Shown: positions 1-9,319 of the stretch, piece after piece | Position numbering within the stretch: position 1 is the stretch's first letter | How the letters are laid out: every line of letters begins with the position of its first letter | NCBI RefSeq assembly: GCF_019802125.1 | Contig: NZ_JAHVHT010000001.1 | Coordinates: 1,302,001-1,366,000, forward strand | Direction of reading: 5' to 3' | Source: Tateyamaria omphalii | GTDB lineage: Bacteria > Pseudomonadota > Alphaproteobacteria > Rhodobacterales > Rhodobacteraceae | Length of the DNA stretch: 64,000 nucleotides | Made by a program: the position numbers and the translations under genes | Notes under the pieces: model-generated | The model's input: the letters and a program-made list of their open reading frames with translations, nothing else | The model's database searches: none | Told to the model about the DNA's origin: nothing

Positions 1-1
1 G

Positions 2-1129
2 CTGAGCGAGGATCAGTTCCTGCGGGCCCTGTCGCTGTGTATGCTCTTGCCGGGACCAGAGGCGATGCAGCTTGCCACCTATGCGGGCTGGCGGCTGCGT
101 GGTGTCGCGGGTGGCGTGCTGGCGGGGCTTCTGTTTGTGGTGCCCGGGGCAATGGTCATCCTCGCCCTGGCACTGGCCTATGTGCAATTCGGGGAGGTTC
201 CGCTGGTGCAGGCCGCCTTTCTCGGGGTCAAGGCGGCCGTGATCGTCGTCGTACTCCAAGCGCTCCTGCGCCTCGGGCAAAAAGCGCTGACGGATACGGC
301 GGCGTGGACACTTGCAGGAACGGCCTTTGTCGCCCTGTTTGTCCTTGGCCTTCCGTTCCCGCTGGTCGTTCTGGGCGCGGGCGTCTTCGGGGCCTTGCGT
401 GCAAGGAACCGACCCGCGAACACGGCTGGACCCTCGCAAGGGCGCACGTTACCTGCCGTAGGTGCCTTTGCCGCGCTCTGGGCCGCGCCGCTTATCTTGC
501 TCTGGTTCACGGCTCAGGATTTCCTGCTCGAGATTGGCCTGTTCTTTTCCAAGCTGGCCATTGTCACCTTCGGCGGAGCATATGCGGTGCTGGCCTACAT
601 GACGCAGGAGGTGGTGCAGGATCACGGTTGGATCACCACCGGGCAAATGATCGACGCGCTGGGCCTCGCCGAAACGACCCCCGGCCCCCTGATCCTCGTG
701 ACCGAGTTCGTGGCCCTGCTCGCGGGCTATGCACAGGGCGGCCTTGCCCTCGCGCTGGCCGCCGGAGCAGTGACACTCTGGGTGACCTTCGTGCCCTGCT
801 TTCTGTGGATCTTCGCCGCCGGTCCCTATCTGGACCACATCGCCGCGCGGCCGCGCCTGTCGGCGGCTCTGTCCGCGATCACGGCTGCCGTTGTCGGGGT
901 GATCCTGAACCTGTCGGTGTGGTTCGCACTGCACGTCGTCTTCGGCACGGTCACAAGCAGCACCCTTCTGGCACTGCCTCAACCCGATCTGTCCACGCTG
1001 AACATCTGGGCCTGCCTGCTGACCCTCACGGCAGCGTACCTGATGTTGCGGTTGCGCGTCGGATTGCTCACAACATTGGCAATGATGGCCGGCGCAGGTT
1101 GCGCTCTGTCCCTCCTGGGGGCCGTTTAG
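2..1129 (+). CDS. chrA: Chromate efflux transporter, ChrA/CHR family (5' end outside window)
   Basis: A membrane protein of the chromate ion transporter family, expected to export chromate from the cytoplasm across the inner membrane. The reading frame is already open at base 2, so the true start lies to the left and about 375 codons are visible. The CHR domain is duplicated in long-chain ChrA proteins and both copies show their Pro-Gly-Pro signature: LLPGPEAMQLATYAGW near the left edge and TTPGPLILVTEF around residue 215 of the visible part. About ten hydrophobic segments are visible. A polar linker near visible residues 130-145 separates the halves. The next gene, sspB, starts 75 bases downstream and looks unrelated. 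The family is confident; the substrate is inferred from the family. Confidence 0.9.
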   Translation: MSEDQFLRALSLCMLLPGPEAMQLATYAGWRLRGVAGGVLAGLLFVVPGAMVILALALAYVQFGEVPLVQAAFLGVKAAVIVVVLQALLRLGQKALTDTAAWTLAGTAFVALFVLGLPFPLVVLGAGVFGALRARNRPANTAGPSQGRTLPAVGAFAALWAAPLILLWFTAQDFLLEIGLFFSKLAIVTFGGAYAVLAYMTQEVVQDHGWITTGQMIDALGLAETTPGPLILVTEFVALLAGYAQGGLALALAAGAVTLWVTFVPCFLWIFAAGPYLDHIAARPRLSAALSAITAAVVGVILNLSVWFALHVVFGTVTSSTLLALPQPDLSTLNIWACLLTLTAAYLMLRLRVGLLTTLAMMAGAGCALSLLGAV

Positions 1130-1204
1130 CGCGAACAGCGCCCGCGGCCCCTTCCCTCCCGGTCAAATTGGGATATGGTTGGACCAAGCACCACGGGGGA
1201 TACC

Positions 1205-1708
1205 ATGAGCCGCAGCATTGATTACGGCAACCTGATGCACGAGGCCATGCGGGGGCTCATCCGCAAGGTGCTCACCGATGTGTCCAAAAACGGCCTGCCC
1301 GGCGCGCACCACTTCTTCATCACCTTCGACACCAGCCACCCCGACGCCGAACTGGCCGACTGGCTCAGCGACCGCTATCCGGGCGAAATGACGGTGGTGA
1401 TGCAGCACTGGTACGACAATCTCGACGTGGGCAGCGAAGGCTTCGCCGTCACGCTCAATTTCGGTGATGCACCCGAACCGCTCTACATCCCCTATGACGC
1501 GATCAAGACCTTCGTCGATCCGTCCGTGGAATTCGGCCTGCGCTTCGAAACCCAGGGGGAAGAGGACGACGCCTCCGCGCCAGCGACCCCGCCCGAGATT
1601 CTGCCCAGCCGCGCTCCGGCCGCCCCCAAACCGGCGGATGACGCCACGAGCGAAACCAAGGACGGCAAGGACGCCGACATCGTCTCTCTCGACAGCTTCC
1701 GCAAATAG
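1205..1708 (+). CDS. sspB: SspB family protein, ClpXP adaptor
   Basis: Alphaproteobacterial SspB homologue, an adaptor that delivers ssrA-tagged and other substrates to the ClpXP protease. The first ~120 residues form the conserved substrate-binding domain (SIDYGNLMHEAMRGLIRKVL, then HHFFITFDT and a PGEMTVVMQHWYDNL segment). The rest is an Ala/Pro/acidic linker ending in DIVSLDSFRK, the kind of short C-terminal peptide that docks to ClpX. I chose the ATG at 1205 because a GGGGGA ribosome-binding site lies just upstream; an in-frame GTG/TTG-type start at 1175 would add ten unlikely residues. It converges on the minus-strand gene that ends 4 bases away. Confidence 0.88.
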   Translation: MSRSIDYGNLMHEAMRGLIRKVLTDVSKNGLPGAHHFFITFDTSHPDAELADWLSDRYPGEMTVVMQHWYDNLDVGSEGFAVTLNFGDAPEPLYIPYDAIKTFVDPSVEFGLRFETQGEEDDASAPATPPEILPSRAPAAPKPADDATSETKDGKDADIVSLDSFRK

Positions 1709-1712
1709 CGGC

Positions 1713-2282
1713 CTAGCCGCGCTCCAGGAACGTATCAACCGCACGAAGAATGCGACCATCCCGGATGGTCTGAAAGCGAAGGTCCAGCCCGCCTTCGGTC
1801 AGTGTGCGATCATATTGCTGCAGACCGTATCCGCCATCGACATCGACAAACAGGGAAAAGACGGTCAGCGTGCTCCCGACGATCCGCGCCCAGACATAGG
1901 GTTCGCCTTTCATGGGATCGAGCTGCACCTCGTGCCCGAACACGTTCTTCTTCTGCGCCGCAGCATAGACCTGTCCCCGCCCGCTCGGCACGAAATCCAC
2001 GGTATAGGACTTTTCCGAAACCTTGCCCGACGCGCGGTAGGTCACCGACGTCCACGTGACGGTGAAGCCATACCTGGACTGGCTGATCTCGACACTCATG
2101 TCGCGTGGAACCGTGGTCCCGTCGACCTGCACAACCTCCGCACTGCCGGTGTAGGATCCAACGAAAGGGGCAATATCCGCGCGCGCAGCACCGGCCAGTG
2201 CCAGGATGGCGATGCCCAGGGTCATCAGGGTGGTCAAGACACCCTGTGGCGACAAGCGGGTCATGCTGCGTGATACGGTCAT
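1713..2282 (-). CDS. Exported hypothetical protein
   Basis: A 189-residue protein with an N-terminal signal peptide (hydrophobic stretch around residues 14-34, cleavage likely after ARA in GAARADIAP). The mature part is about 155 residues with alternating polar and hydrophobic residues, suggesting a small beta-rich periplasmic domain. I do not recognise a named family with certainty. The ATG at 2282 is preceded by a GAGGG ribosome-binding site. The open frame continues far upstream antisense to fumC, but that extension has no coding character. It is transcribed away from fumC and converges with sspB. Confidence 0.7.
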   Translation of the reverse strand: MTVSRSMTRLSPQGVLTTLMTLGIAILALAGAARADIAPFVGSYTGSAEVVQVDGTTVPRDMSVEISQSRYGFTVTWTSVTYRASGKVSEKSYTVDFVPSGRGQVYAAAQKKNVFGHEVQLDPMKGEPYVWARIVGSTLTVFSLFVDVDGGYGLQQYDRTLTEGGLDLRFQTIRDGRILRAVDTFLERG

Positions 2283-2462
2283 GGATCGGCCCTCATTCTT
2301 TCGGCACCTGTTATATAGGGAGTGCAAAAGGCGGATGCACCCTCGGGTATGCGGCTTGTGATCACATGGCAGGGACATGCGCACCGCCTGCGCTTGTCTG
2401 GCAGGCATACGCCCGGTACATGCAATACACGAAGACGACATTGCGCAACAAGGAGCCGCTCC

Positions 2463-3854
2463 ATGGCCGACACTCGCACCGAATCCGACAGCTTTGGCCC
2501 GCTGGAGGTCCCGTCCGACAAGTATTGGGGCGCGCAGACGCAACGCTCGATCATGAACTTTCCGATCGGCTGGGAAAAGCAGCCTGTCGCCGTGGTCCGG
2601 GCGCTGGGCGTGATCAAGAAAGCCTGCGCCATGCAGAACAAGGCGCAAGGCACGCTGGACGCCAAACGCGCCGATGCGATCATCGAAGCGGCGGGCGAAG
2701 TGGTCGCAGGCAAGCTCGACGACAACTTCCCGCTGGTGGTCTGGCAGACCGGCTCGGGCACACAATCGAACATGAACGCCAACGAGGTGATCGCAAACCG
2801 CGCCATCGAAATCCTGGGCGGCACGATCGGCTCCAAGGATCCGGTCCACCCCAACGATCACTGCAACATGGGCCAATCCTCGAACGACACGTTCCCGACC
2901 GCGATGCACATCTCGACCGCGATGACGGCGCGCGATGTTCTGCTGCCGGGTTTGGAAAAGCTGCACAAAGGGCTCGAGGCGAAGGTCGCCCAGTTCGACG
3001 GCATCATCAAGATCGGGCGCACCCATACACAGGACGCAACACCCCTGACGTTGAGCCAGGAGTTCTCGGGATACAGCCATCAGGTCGCCATGGGCATCCA
3101 GCGGGTCAAGGACGCGCTGGGGCGCATCTATGAACTGGCTCAGGGTGGCACCGCCGTAGGCACCGGCCTCAACACCAAGGTCGGCTGGGCCGAAGCGGTC
3201 GCAGCCCACATGGCCGACATCACCGGCCTGCCCTTCGTCACGGCGCCCAACAAATTCGAAGCGCTCGCCGCCCATGACGCCATGGTCGAGATGTCGGGTG
3301 CGCTGAAAACCGTGGCCGCCTCGCTCTTCAAGATCGCCAACGACATTCGCCTGCTCGGCTCCGGCCCCCGCTGCGGTCTGGGCGAACTGGTCCTGCCCGA
3401 GAACGAACCGGGGTCTTCCATCATGCCGGGCAAGGTGAATCCGACCCAGTGCGAGGCGCTGACGCAAGTCTGCGCCCACGTGATGGGCAATGACGCAGCT
3501 GTGGGCTTTGCCGGGTCTCAGGGCCATTTCGAGTTGAACGTCTACAAACCCATGATGGCCTACAATGTGTTGCAATCCATGCAGCTTCTGGGCGATGCCA
3601 GCGTCGCCTTTACCGACAACCTGATTGACGGGCTGCAGGCGGACGAGACGCGCATCGACAAATTGATGCGTGAATCGCTGATGCTCGTGACCGCTCTGGC
3701 GCCAGAAATCGGCTATGACAACGCCACAACCGTCGCCAAAACGGCCCACAAGAACGGCACAACCCTGATTGAAGAGGCGGTCAAGCTGGGCTTTGTCACC
3801 GAAGAGCGGTTCAACGAGGTCGTGCGCCCCGAAAACATGATCGGACCCAAGTGA
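2463..3854 (+). CDS. fumC: Class II fumarate hydratase
   Basis: Fumarase C, the iron-independent tetrameric enzyme that interconverts fumarate and L-malate in the citric acid cycle. Its 463 residues are the normal length. Features visible: the N-terminal substrate segment [13 protein letters not shown], the [19 protein letters not shown] region with the active-site Asn/Ser/His, and the fumarase/aspartase signature [13 protein letters not shown] near residue 319. The ATG at 2463 follows AAGGAG at a good distance; the open frame from 2322 includes 47 extra residues without family similarity. DUF4169 and two other small genes follow on the same strand. Confidence 0.97.
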   Translation: MADTRTESDSFGPLEVPSDKYWGAQTQRSIMNFPIGWEKQPVAVVRALGVIKKACAMQNKAQGTLDAKRADAIIEAAGEVVAGKLDDNFPLVVWQTGSGTQSNMNANEVIANRAIEILGGTIGSKDPVHPNDHCNMGQSSNDTFPTAMHISTAMTARDVLLPGLEKLHKGLEAKVAQFDGIIKIGRTHTQDATPLTLSQEFSGYSHQVAMGIQRVKDALGRIYELAQGGTAVGTGLNTKVGWAEAVAAHMADITGLPFVTAPNKFEALAAHDAMVEMSGALKTVAASLFKIANDIRLLGSGPRCGLGELVLPENEPGSSIMPGKVNPTQCEALTQVCAHVMGNDAAVGFAGSQGHFELNVYKPMMAYNVLQSMQLLGDASVAFTDNLIDGLQADETRIDKLMRESLMLVTALAPEIGYDNATTVAKTAHKNGTTLIEEAVKLGFVTEERFNEVVRPENMIGPK

Positions 3855-3861
3855 TACAGCG

Positions 3862-4074
3862 ATGACTGAGCCGATCAATCTGAACAAGGCCCGCAAGGCC
3901 CGAGCGCGCGCCGAGAAAAAGGCGCGCGCAGATGCCAATGCGGTGACGTTTGGGCTGAGCAAGGCGCAGAAACAGCACGCGAAACACGAAAATACGCGCG
4001 CGGCGCGAGATTTGGATGGCAAAGCCGCCGAAACACCCCCGTATGGTGCGAATGGGAACGACAAAAAGCCATAA
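3862..4074 (+). CDS. DUF4169 family small basic protein
   Basis: A 70-residue, very Lys/Arg/Ala-rich protein that matches the DUF4169 family, common in Rhodobacterales and of unknown function. The family core NLNKARKARARAEKKARADAN is an almost continuous charged helix. It begins 7 bases after the fumC stop, so it is probably cotranscribed with fumC; two further small genes follow on the same strand. The charge suggests nucleic-acid or ribosome contact, but that is inference only. Confidence 0.75.
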   Translation: MTEPINLNKARKARARAEKKARADANAVTFGLSKAQKQHAKHENTRAARDLDGKAAETPPYGANGNDKKP

Positions 4075-4115
4075 ACCTTCGCCATGATGTGCGCGTTAAG
4101 AGGTACAGGTGTTCC

Positions 4116-4265
4116 ATGACCCAAGCTGACAAAAAGCGCATTCGCGCCTTGCGCCGCGCAAGACGTTACATCCGCGCCAATGAAGGCGCCCTGGCGCGTG
4201 TTCTGAACACGTATGAACGCATCGCCCGACTCGACCCATCGCGCCGCTTTTGGGCGGATCAGTGA
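4116..4265 (+). CDS. Small basic hypothetical protein (49 aa)
   Basis: ATG at 4116 opens a 49-codon frame ending in TGA at 4263-4265. The predicted peptide starts MTQADKKRIRALRRARRYIR and is helical and Arg-rich in its first half. The stop overlaps the GTG start of the ribbon-helix-helix gene (GTGA), which supports it being a real, translationally coupled gene. An AAGAGG stretch lies about 14 bases upstream of the start. I recognise no family. Confidence 0.5.
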   Translation: MTQADKKRIRALRRARRYIRANEGALARVLNTYERIARLDPSRRFWADQ

Positions 4266-4477
4266 GCGCGCGCCCACAAAAACACTCCCTCACCCTCAAA
4301 GGGCATCGGACAAGCGTGTCCCTGGAACCCGAATTCTGGGACGCATTTCGCACCATAGCAGCACTGAAAAACCGTCCAATCAACGACTTGGCGGCCGAAA
4401 TTGATGCAACACGAGGCGATATCGGTCTGGCCTCGGCCATCCGCGTCTTTGTCTTGCGACATTTCATGGACCGTTAA
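4262..4477 (+). CDS. Ribbon-helix-helix domain protein (RHH_4 type)
   Basis: A ~71-residue DNA-binding-type protein that is essentially one ribbon-helix-helix domain: the beta strand HRTSVSLEPEFWDAF, then helices around LKNRPINDLAAEID and IGLASAIRVFVLRHF. Family members are short alphaproteobacterial proteins presumed to be dimeric regulators. I prefer the GTG at 4262 because it overlaps the stop of the preceding 49-aa gene; a TTG at 4250 would add four residues. It is last in the fumC-DUF4169-small gene-RHH string, so it may be expressed with fumarase. Its targets are unknown. Confidence 0.75.
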   Translation: MSARPQKHSLTLKGHRTSVSLEPEFWDAFRTIAALKNRPINDLAAEIDATRGDIGLASAIRVFVLRHFMDR

Positions 4478-4710
4478 GAACACTCGCGGCAGGCATGCGG
4501 CATGACCCGAACTGCCACAGCCTGATCGCTAGATCCCGACAGCTATATGCGCGACCTATTTCGATCCAAGGCTGTACGCGATGGCGCTGTCATTCGACGC
4601 AAGCCCGCGACACTGACAGATTGATTGGTCGTGAGCGGTTCCTGGCGGAACTGCAACGGCGGGGTTCCGCGCCGTTGAAATTGCGTGCCAGACCGTTGTC
4701 TTCTGCAACG

Positions 4711-4834
4711 CCGAACCGGTTCGGGTTCTTACGTAGCCGGAAAGCGACACACTTTCCGTAGGTTTTCCGGCGCGGAAAACCGAGCGGGTTCCGGAAGTCG
4801 CGCCGATTTCCACCCGGTGTTCGCGCCGAAAACC
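4711..4834. repeat. Palindrome plus two hairpins downstream of fba
   Basis: The 359-base stretch 4478-4836 has no convincing gene. Its right part holds three inverted repeats. A perfect 14-bp palindrome CCGAACCGGTTCGG lies at 4711-4724. A 9-bp perfect stem GGTTTTCCG/CGGAAAACC with loop gcg lies at 4761-4781. An 8-bp stem with one mismatch (GGTGTTCG/CGAAAACC) lies at 4816-4834, two bases beyond the fba stop. The last one probably forms the 3' end of the fba mRNA; it has no U-run. The same two-hairpin layout recurs at 12840-12917. Confidence 0.65.
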
Positions 4835-4836
4835 GT

Positions 4837-5730
4837 TCAGGCGATGGACGCCCGATAAATCTGGTCGATATTCCCGCCCAGGGCCGCATGAAACCCATCG
4901 TCGGTCATGTCACGCTGCAACCCTTCGGTCAGGGCCCGGCTGAAGCTTGCAATCATCTTGTGATTCTGCGCCAGCCGCGCGCTCGCATCATCGGTCGAAT
5001 ATCCGCCAGACAGTGCCACCACGCGCTGAACACGCGGATGATCCGCCAGCGCATCATAGATGCCGGGCTGTTCGGGCAGTGTCAGCTTCAACATGATGTC
5101 CTGCCCCTCGCCCAGTGTCTCGGTTTGTGCCATCAACGCCTCGGCCAGCATTGCTTCGGCCTCGGCCTTCGTCTCGGACTTGATGTTCACTTCCGGCTCG
5201 ATGATCGGCACCATGCCCGCCGCGATGACCTCATGCGCCACCTCGAACTGGTTGTCGACAATGGCCTTGATCCCGTCCGCATTCGCGCTGTGCACGACGG
5301 ACCGTTCCTTGGTCCCGTAGATCCCCAGCGGCTTGGCCGCGGCGAGCGTCTCCGCCAAGCCCGGGATGGGCTTCAGCAGTTGAACGCCGTCCGCCTCGTC
5401 CTGAAGCCCCTTGTCGATCTTCAGAAACGGCACGACACCGCGCTTTTCCCACAGATAGGAGGGCACCGCCTGCCCTTCGATCTGCTCGTGCAGCGTCTTT
5501 TCGAACAGGATCGCGCCGATCACCTTCTGGCTGGTGAAATCCGGGCTCAGAATGATGCGTGCCCGCATCCGCTGAATTTCGGCAAACATCTCTTCCTCGG
5601 ACCCGTAGTCCGACGCATCCACGCCATACAGCGCCAGCGCCTTGGGCGTCGATCCCCCCGACTGGTCCAAGGCAGCGATAAAGCCGCTTCCGTTTTCCAT
5701 CTGGTCCCGCATCTTGGCAAAGTCGGTCAT
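4837..5730 (-). CDS. fba: Class I fructose-bisphosphate aldolase
   Basis: Schiff-base aldolase that interconverts fructose 1,6-bisphosphate with glyceraldehyde 3-phosphate and dihydroxyacetone phosphate in central carbon metabolism. About 297 residues, typical of the bacterial class I form. Features: IAALDQSGGSTPKAL near the N-terminus with the substrate-binding Asp/Ser, VPFLKIDKGL around residue 105 with a conserved Lys, and VPIIEPEVNI. I chose the ATG at 5730 (MTDFAKMRDQ) with GGAG upstream rather than 5748. It is a single gene with its own 3' hairpins, unlinked to the P450 behind it. Confidence 0.93.
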   Translation of the reverse strand: MTDFAKMRDQMENGSGFIAALDQSGGSTPKALALYGVDASDYGSEEEMFAEIQRMRARIILSPDFTSQKVIGAILFEKTLHEQIEGQAVPSYLWEKRGVVPFLKIDKGLQDEADGVQLLKPIPGLAETLAAAKPLGIYGTKERSVVHSANADGIKAIVDNQFEVAHEVIAAGMVPIIEPEVNIKSETKAEAEAMLAEALMAQTETLGEGQDIMLKLTLPEQPGIYDALADHPRVQRVVALSGGYSTDDASARLAQNHKMIASFSRALTEGLQRDMTDDGFHAALGGNIDQIYRASIA

Positions 5731-5815
5731 CCCGTGCTCCAAAGTCATCGCTTCAATTGCGACAGACCTAACCCATTCGCCGCCCCAACGTCATCCCGCC
5801 AAGGTGCTGTTTGCG

Positions 5816-7156
5816 CTATCTTTTGGCAAGATTCAGCCAAATTCCATCCTGGGCGCGCACGGTCAGGTGCGCCACGGGCACAGGCACCCGATCTTCGACC
5901 GGAGAAACCGCCATATCCCGCAACAATCGCGCCAGAATCAGCGGGCCCTCGACCATGGCAAAGCCCGCGCCCGTGCACACCCGCGCGCCCGCAGAAAACG
6001 GGATGTAGGCATCACGCCCGCAAGCCCGACCATTCTCCGTCTGCCAGCGGCCCGGATCGAACGCATCGGGGCGCTCCCACAGCCGCGCGTGCCGGTGCAG
6101 GTGCCACGGGCTCAGCACCAGCTGGCTGCCCTTTCTCACGTCACGATCCCGAAACCGCTCAGGACATGTCGCCTCGCGCACCATCATCGGCACGGGCGGG
6201 TACAGGCGCAGCGTCTCCCGAAACACATCGCGGGTGACAGGCAGCTTCGACATCACCGCAAAATCGCAAGCCTCCAGCGCCTGCGCCTCCGCGGCCACCT
6301 TCTCCTGCCACTCCGGGTACAGCGCCATCAGGTACAGCGCCCAGGCCAGCGCAGACGCGCTCGTCTCATGCCCGGCGAGGAAAAAGATCGCCACCTGATC
6401 GACCATTTCCTCGGGCGTGAACGTTTCGCCCGTCACCGGGTCGCGGGTCGTCATGATCTTGGTCGCCAGATCATCCGGGGCCTTGCCTGCCGCAATCTCA
6501 TCGGCCCGCCGATCCACCAACTGCCCGATCAATCCCCGGATGCGGGCCGCACTGGCGCGCGTGTCCCGACGAAACAGACGCGGCATCCAGCGGGGCAGAG
6601 GCACGAAAGCGGCCAGGTTCAGGATCGGCTGACTGCGCTGATAGGTGCGGAACTCGTGAAAAACGGCGGTCGCCAGCGCGTCCTCGATGGGAATGGAAAA
6701 CAACGTGCGAAAGATCACATCCGCCGCCGCGTGGCTCGTCTGCTCCTCGATCTCGACCACGCCCTCCGGCAACCGTGCCGCCGCCGCCTCGGACGCGGCC
6801 CACATCGCTGGAAACGTTTCACGCAGTCGGCCCCCTTCGAAGGCAGGGTCGATGATCCGCCGCTGCCGCTTCCAAACCTCTCCGTTGGTCAAAAAGACGG
6901 AGTTGCCCAAAAGCGGGCGCAACCCCTCGCCCACGCGGTCGGACTTGGGAAAGTCGTCAGGCCGGTCCTTCAGCACCGTTTTCACCAGCTCCGGCTGGTT
7001 CATCAGATAGCTGCGGAAAAACGGCGTCCGAAATTCGGCCATCCACGCGCGATAAAGCCGCGCAGGCTGCGCCGACAGGATGTCCTGCCGGAAAAGCTGC
7101 ATGTAGCGCCACAACGATACACGGTCCGGGCGGCTTGGGGGCTTCGGTGGGTTCAT
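5816..7156 (-). CDS. Cytochrome P450
   Basis: Heme-thiolate monooxygenase of 446 residues, soluble bacterial type without a membrane anchor. The diagnostic elements are present in order: the I-helix oxygen-binding motif AGHETSA (about residue 260), the ExxR pair ETLR on the K-helix, and the heme loop FSAGARVCTGAGFA with its ligand Cys near residue 390. The loop starts FSAGAR, whereas many family members have FGxGxR. No ferredoxin or reductase gene is adjacent, so electrons must come from elsewhere. Its start overlaps the stop of the upstream membrane hydrolase (ATGA, 7153-7156), so the two are translationally coupled and probably act on a shared lipid-like substrate. Confidence 0.93.
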   Translation of the reverse strand: MNPPKPPSRPDRVSLWRYMQLFRQDILSAQPARLYRAWMAEFRTPFFRSYLMNQPELVKTVLKDRPDDFPKSDRVGEGLRPLLGNSVFLTNGEVWKRQRRIIDPAFEGGRLRETFPAMWAASEAAAARLPEGVVEIEEQTSHAAADVIFRTLFSIPIEDALATAVFHEFRTYQRSQPILNLAAFVPLPRWMPRLFRRDTRASAARIRGLIGQLVDRRADEIAAGKAPDDLATKIMTTRDPVTGETFTPEEMVDQVAIFFLAGHETSASALAWALYLMALYPEWQEKVAAEAQALEACDFAVMSKLPVTRDVFRETLRLYPPVPMMVREATCPERFRDRDVRKGSQLVLSPWHLHRHARLWERPDAFDPGRWQTENGRACGRDAYIPFSAGARVCTGAGFAMVEGPLILARLLRDMAVSPVEDRVPVPVAHLTVRAQDGIWLNLAKR

Positions 7157-8388
7157 GCCGCCACGCTGGTGTATTTCGACACGGGCACATCGATGCGCGA
7201 CTTCGACGGCGGCCGGTCAGCGTAGCGGTCGGCTAGTGTCATCGGTCCGGCGGTAATCTGGAAATAATCGTAATCCCTGGGCCGATCAAAGGCACAGAGA
7301 TACTGGAAATGCAGACGGAAGAACCGCCAGCGCAACTCTTTCCACCGAGCGGGGCTCAAGGACTGCGTAAAGGCGGCAGAGAACACCAGCGGCCAGCGCT
7401 TGTCTTCAGGGGCCACACCCGACACCGACACCGGATCGCACAAGGCAAAGGCGCAGCCATCACCGGGTGCTGTCACATCCACCCAGGTCAGCTCATCACG
7501 CGCCGACAGATATTGCAGATCGGCCCGCAACCGATGCGCGTCGGGCAGGAAGGATACCATCGGCACAACCTGGCCAAGCGACAGGAAGGCAAGCGCCGGA
7601 CCATCGGCCGGAACCCGTCCGGCACGGATAAGGTCGGCCAGGATCGACACCGCCAGATGCGCGCCCGAGGAATGGCCGACCACCAGCACCTCGTCCACAT
7701 TGTCCTCAAGCGCTGCCGCTATGCTGTCCTGAAACGCACGCATACGCTCTTCCAATGCAGGCGGGTTGGCACCTTTCGAAGCAGCGGAATAGGCGTAGTC
7801 ATGCATTAGGTAATAGGCAAAGAACTTGCCGTCCTTGGCCTTGAACCAACGGAGCAGCGCCACAAAAGCCAAAACACCTGCCACTGCGGCAATCACCTCG
7901 CCCGCGAGGCCAAGCCACGGCGCCAGCAACGCCTTGCCAAAGGCAAGGATGAGAGCACCTGCCACGTAGGCAATCAGCAACTGCAAGAGCAACATGCCGA
8001 CAGGATACAGCGCCGCAATCACCGGCCCTTTGCGCAAACGCATCAATCGGCGCAACGCACCCGAGGCGATATAGGTCCATGCGGTGCGCACCAGTTGCAG
8101 GTAGGTGCCGGGAATGGACGCCTCCATACTGTCCCGCACAATGTCGGACCAGACCAGCACCTCGACATCCGCATGCACAGCCTGATCGCCGATCCGCGCA
8201 TCGACCTGCCAGCCGAAATGCTCGGATTTGGGTGCGGGTGTCAGCGCAATCTCGTAGCCGGAAATGGCAGCCTGCGCTGCCCCCTCCTTGCGATAGAGCT
8301 CGCGGTAGCGGCGGGGATGAATCGGGTCATAGCCGGGAATATAGAACACCCGGCGCCGCGTGACTGGTTTTGGATGCGACCTGCTCAT
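7153..8388 (-). CDS. Membrane alpha/beta-hydrolase-like protein
   Basis: A 411-residue protein with two or more hydrophobic helices (about residues 120-175, through PVGMLLLQLLIAYVAG and VIAAVAGVLAFVALL), followed by an alpha/beta-hydrolase core. The nucleophile elbow GHSSGAH (about residue 240) suggests an esterase or lipase Ser; candidate acid and His residues lie further down but cannot be assigned with certainty. The N-terminus carries RRVFYIPGYDP, a typical strand-loop opening of a hydrolase. It is coupled to the P450 gene downstream by an ATGA overlap. Substrate unknown; a lipid or ester processed together with the P450 is a guess. Confidence 0.75.
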   Translation of the reverse strand: MSRSHPKPVTRRRVFYIPGYDPIHPRRYRELYRKEGAAQAAISGYEIALTPAPKSEHFGWQVDARIGDQAVHADVEVLVWSDIVRDSMEASIPGTYLQLVRTAWTYIASGALRRLMRLRKGPVIAALYPVGMLLLQLLIAYVAGALILAFGKALLAPWLGLAGEVIAAVAGVLAFVALLRWFKAKDGKFFAYYLMHDYAYSAASKGANPPALEERMRAFQDSIAAALEDNVDEVLVVGHSSGAHLAVSILADLIRAGRVPADGPALAFLSLGQVVPMVSFLPDAHRLRADLQYLSARDELTWVDVTAPGDGCAFALCDPVSVSGVAPEDKRWPLVFSAAFTQSLSPARWKELRWRFFRLHFQYLCAFDRPRDYDYFQITAGPMTLADRYADRPPSKSRIDVPVSKYTSVAA

Positions 8389-8472
8389 TCATGCACCTCT
8401 TTGGCGCACCCTAGCGTGGTTCTGAGGCCAAAGTAAGGCGGAGACCGACGCGATCTGCGCGGCAAAAACCGC

Positions 8473-9225
8473 TTAGCCGAGCGTCGCCAGTGCTGGAAAC
8501 TGCTCAAGCAGCCAGAACGAAAATCGTGTAAACAGGCCAAACAACATGGCCGCGCCGACCAGCAATAGCAGACCGCCCATCACCTTCTCGATCAGCGCCA
8601 TGTGCCGCTTGATCCGGTTCATCAGGCCCATGGCACGGCTCATGAACATCGCCGCCAGCAGGAACGGAATGCCAAGGCCCGCGGCATAGACGCCCAGCAG
8701 AAATGTGCCCCGCGTCACGGACGCCTCTGTCGCGGCCAACGTCAGGATCGCGCCCAGTTGCGGTCCGATGCAAGGTGTCCACCCAAAGGCAAAGGCAAGC
8801 CCGAGGATATATGCCCCAAAGGCCGACCCACCCTGGTCCCCCGCCTCCATCCGCGCTTCGCGGTCAAGGAAGGGAATGCGGAACACGCCCAGAAAGTGCA
8901 GACCAAAGATCATGATGATGACGCCGGAGATCTGCGCAAAGAGCACCTGGTTCTGCAGAAAAAAGGCGCCAAACGCCGAGGCAGCAAAACCCAGGAAAAT
9001 GAACACCGTCGACAGGCCCAGCACGAAAAACAGGGCCGTCAACGTCGCGCGGCTGCGACCGGATTGATCGTCCGACATCTCGCCCACGGTCATGCCCGAC
9101 ATGTAGGCTAGGTAAGGCGGCACGATGGGCAGCACACAGGGGCTAAGAAAACTGATGATGCCCGCCAGAAGTGCCACGCTCATCGCGGGGATCAGGCTTG
9201 CGTCGATGATATCGATTCCGAACAT
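8473..9225 (-). CDS. ccdA: Cytochrome c biogenesis protein CcdA
   Basis: Inner-membrane thiol-disulfide transporter of the CcdA/DsbD-beta family that carries reducing equivalents from cytoplasmic thioredoxin to periplasmic apocytochrome c and other disulfide proteins. About 250 residues with six predicted membrane helices. The two redox Cys motifs are present: LSPCVLPIVPPY in helix 1 and GWTPCIGPQLG in helix 4. The ATG at 9225 has AGGTGGG five bases upstream; a GTG at 9234 is possible. It is divergent from the TusA-like gene, a pairing that places two thiol/sulfur-handling proteins side by side. Confidence 0.93.
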   Translation of the reverse strand: MFGIDIIDASLIPAMSVALLAGIISFLSPCVLPIVPPYLAYMSGMTVGEMSDDQSGRSRATLTALFFVLGLSTVFIFLGFAASAFGAFFLQNQVLFAQISGVIIMIFGLHFLGVFRIPFLDREARMEAGDQGGSAFGAYILGLAFAFGWTPCIGPQLGAILTLAATEASVTRGTFLLGVYAAGLGIPFLLAAMFMSRAMGLMNRIKRHMALIEKVMGGLLLLVGAAMLFGLFTRFSFWLLEQFPALATLG

Positions 9226-9319
9226 GTATCCCACCTAACCGCCCTTGCGGCTCAGGTCACGGGGGCCATCGGTCACATGTCTGTGGACAGGATGTAACAT
9301 CGCGCCTAACTCTGCCGGT

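Noticed and set aside
2357-2366. TGTGATCACA palindrome upstream of fumC
   Set aside because: Only 10 bp, it does not fit the FnrL (TTGAT-N4-ATCAA) or full Crp consensus, and short palindromes are expected by chance.
2283-4277. Upstream extension of the minus-strand frame over fumC
   Set aside because: Antisense to fumC and the small genes; the real exported protein starts at 2282 with its own ribosome-binding site and signal peptide.
5642-7225. Plus-strand open frame of 527 codons antisense to fba and the P450
   Set aside because: Arg/His/Pro-rich shadow of two clear minus-strand genes, no ribosome-binding site or motif.
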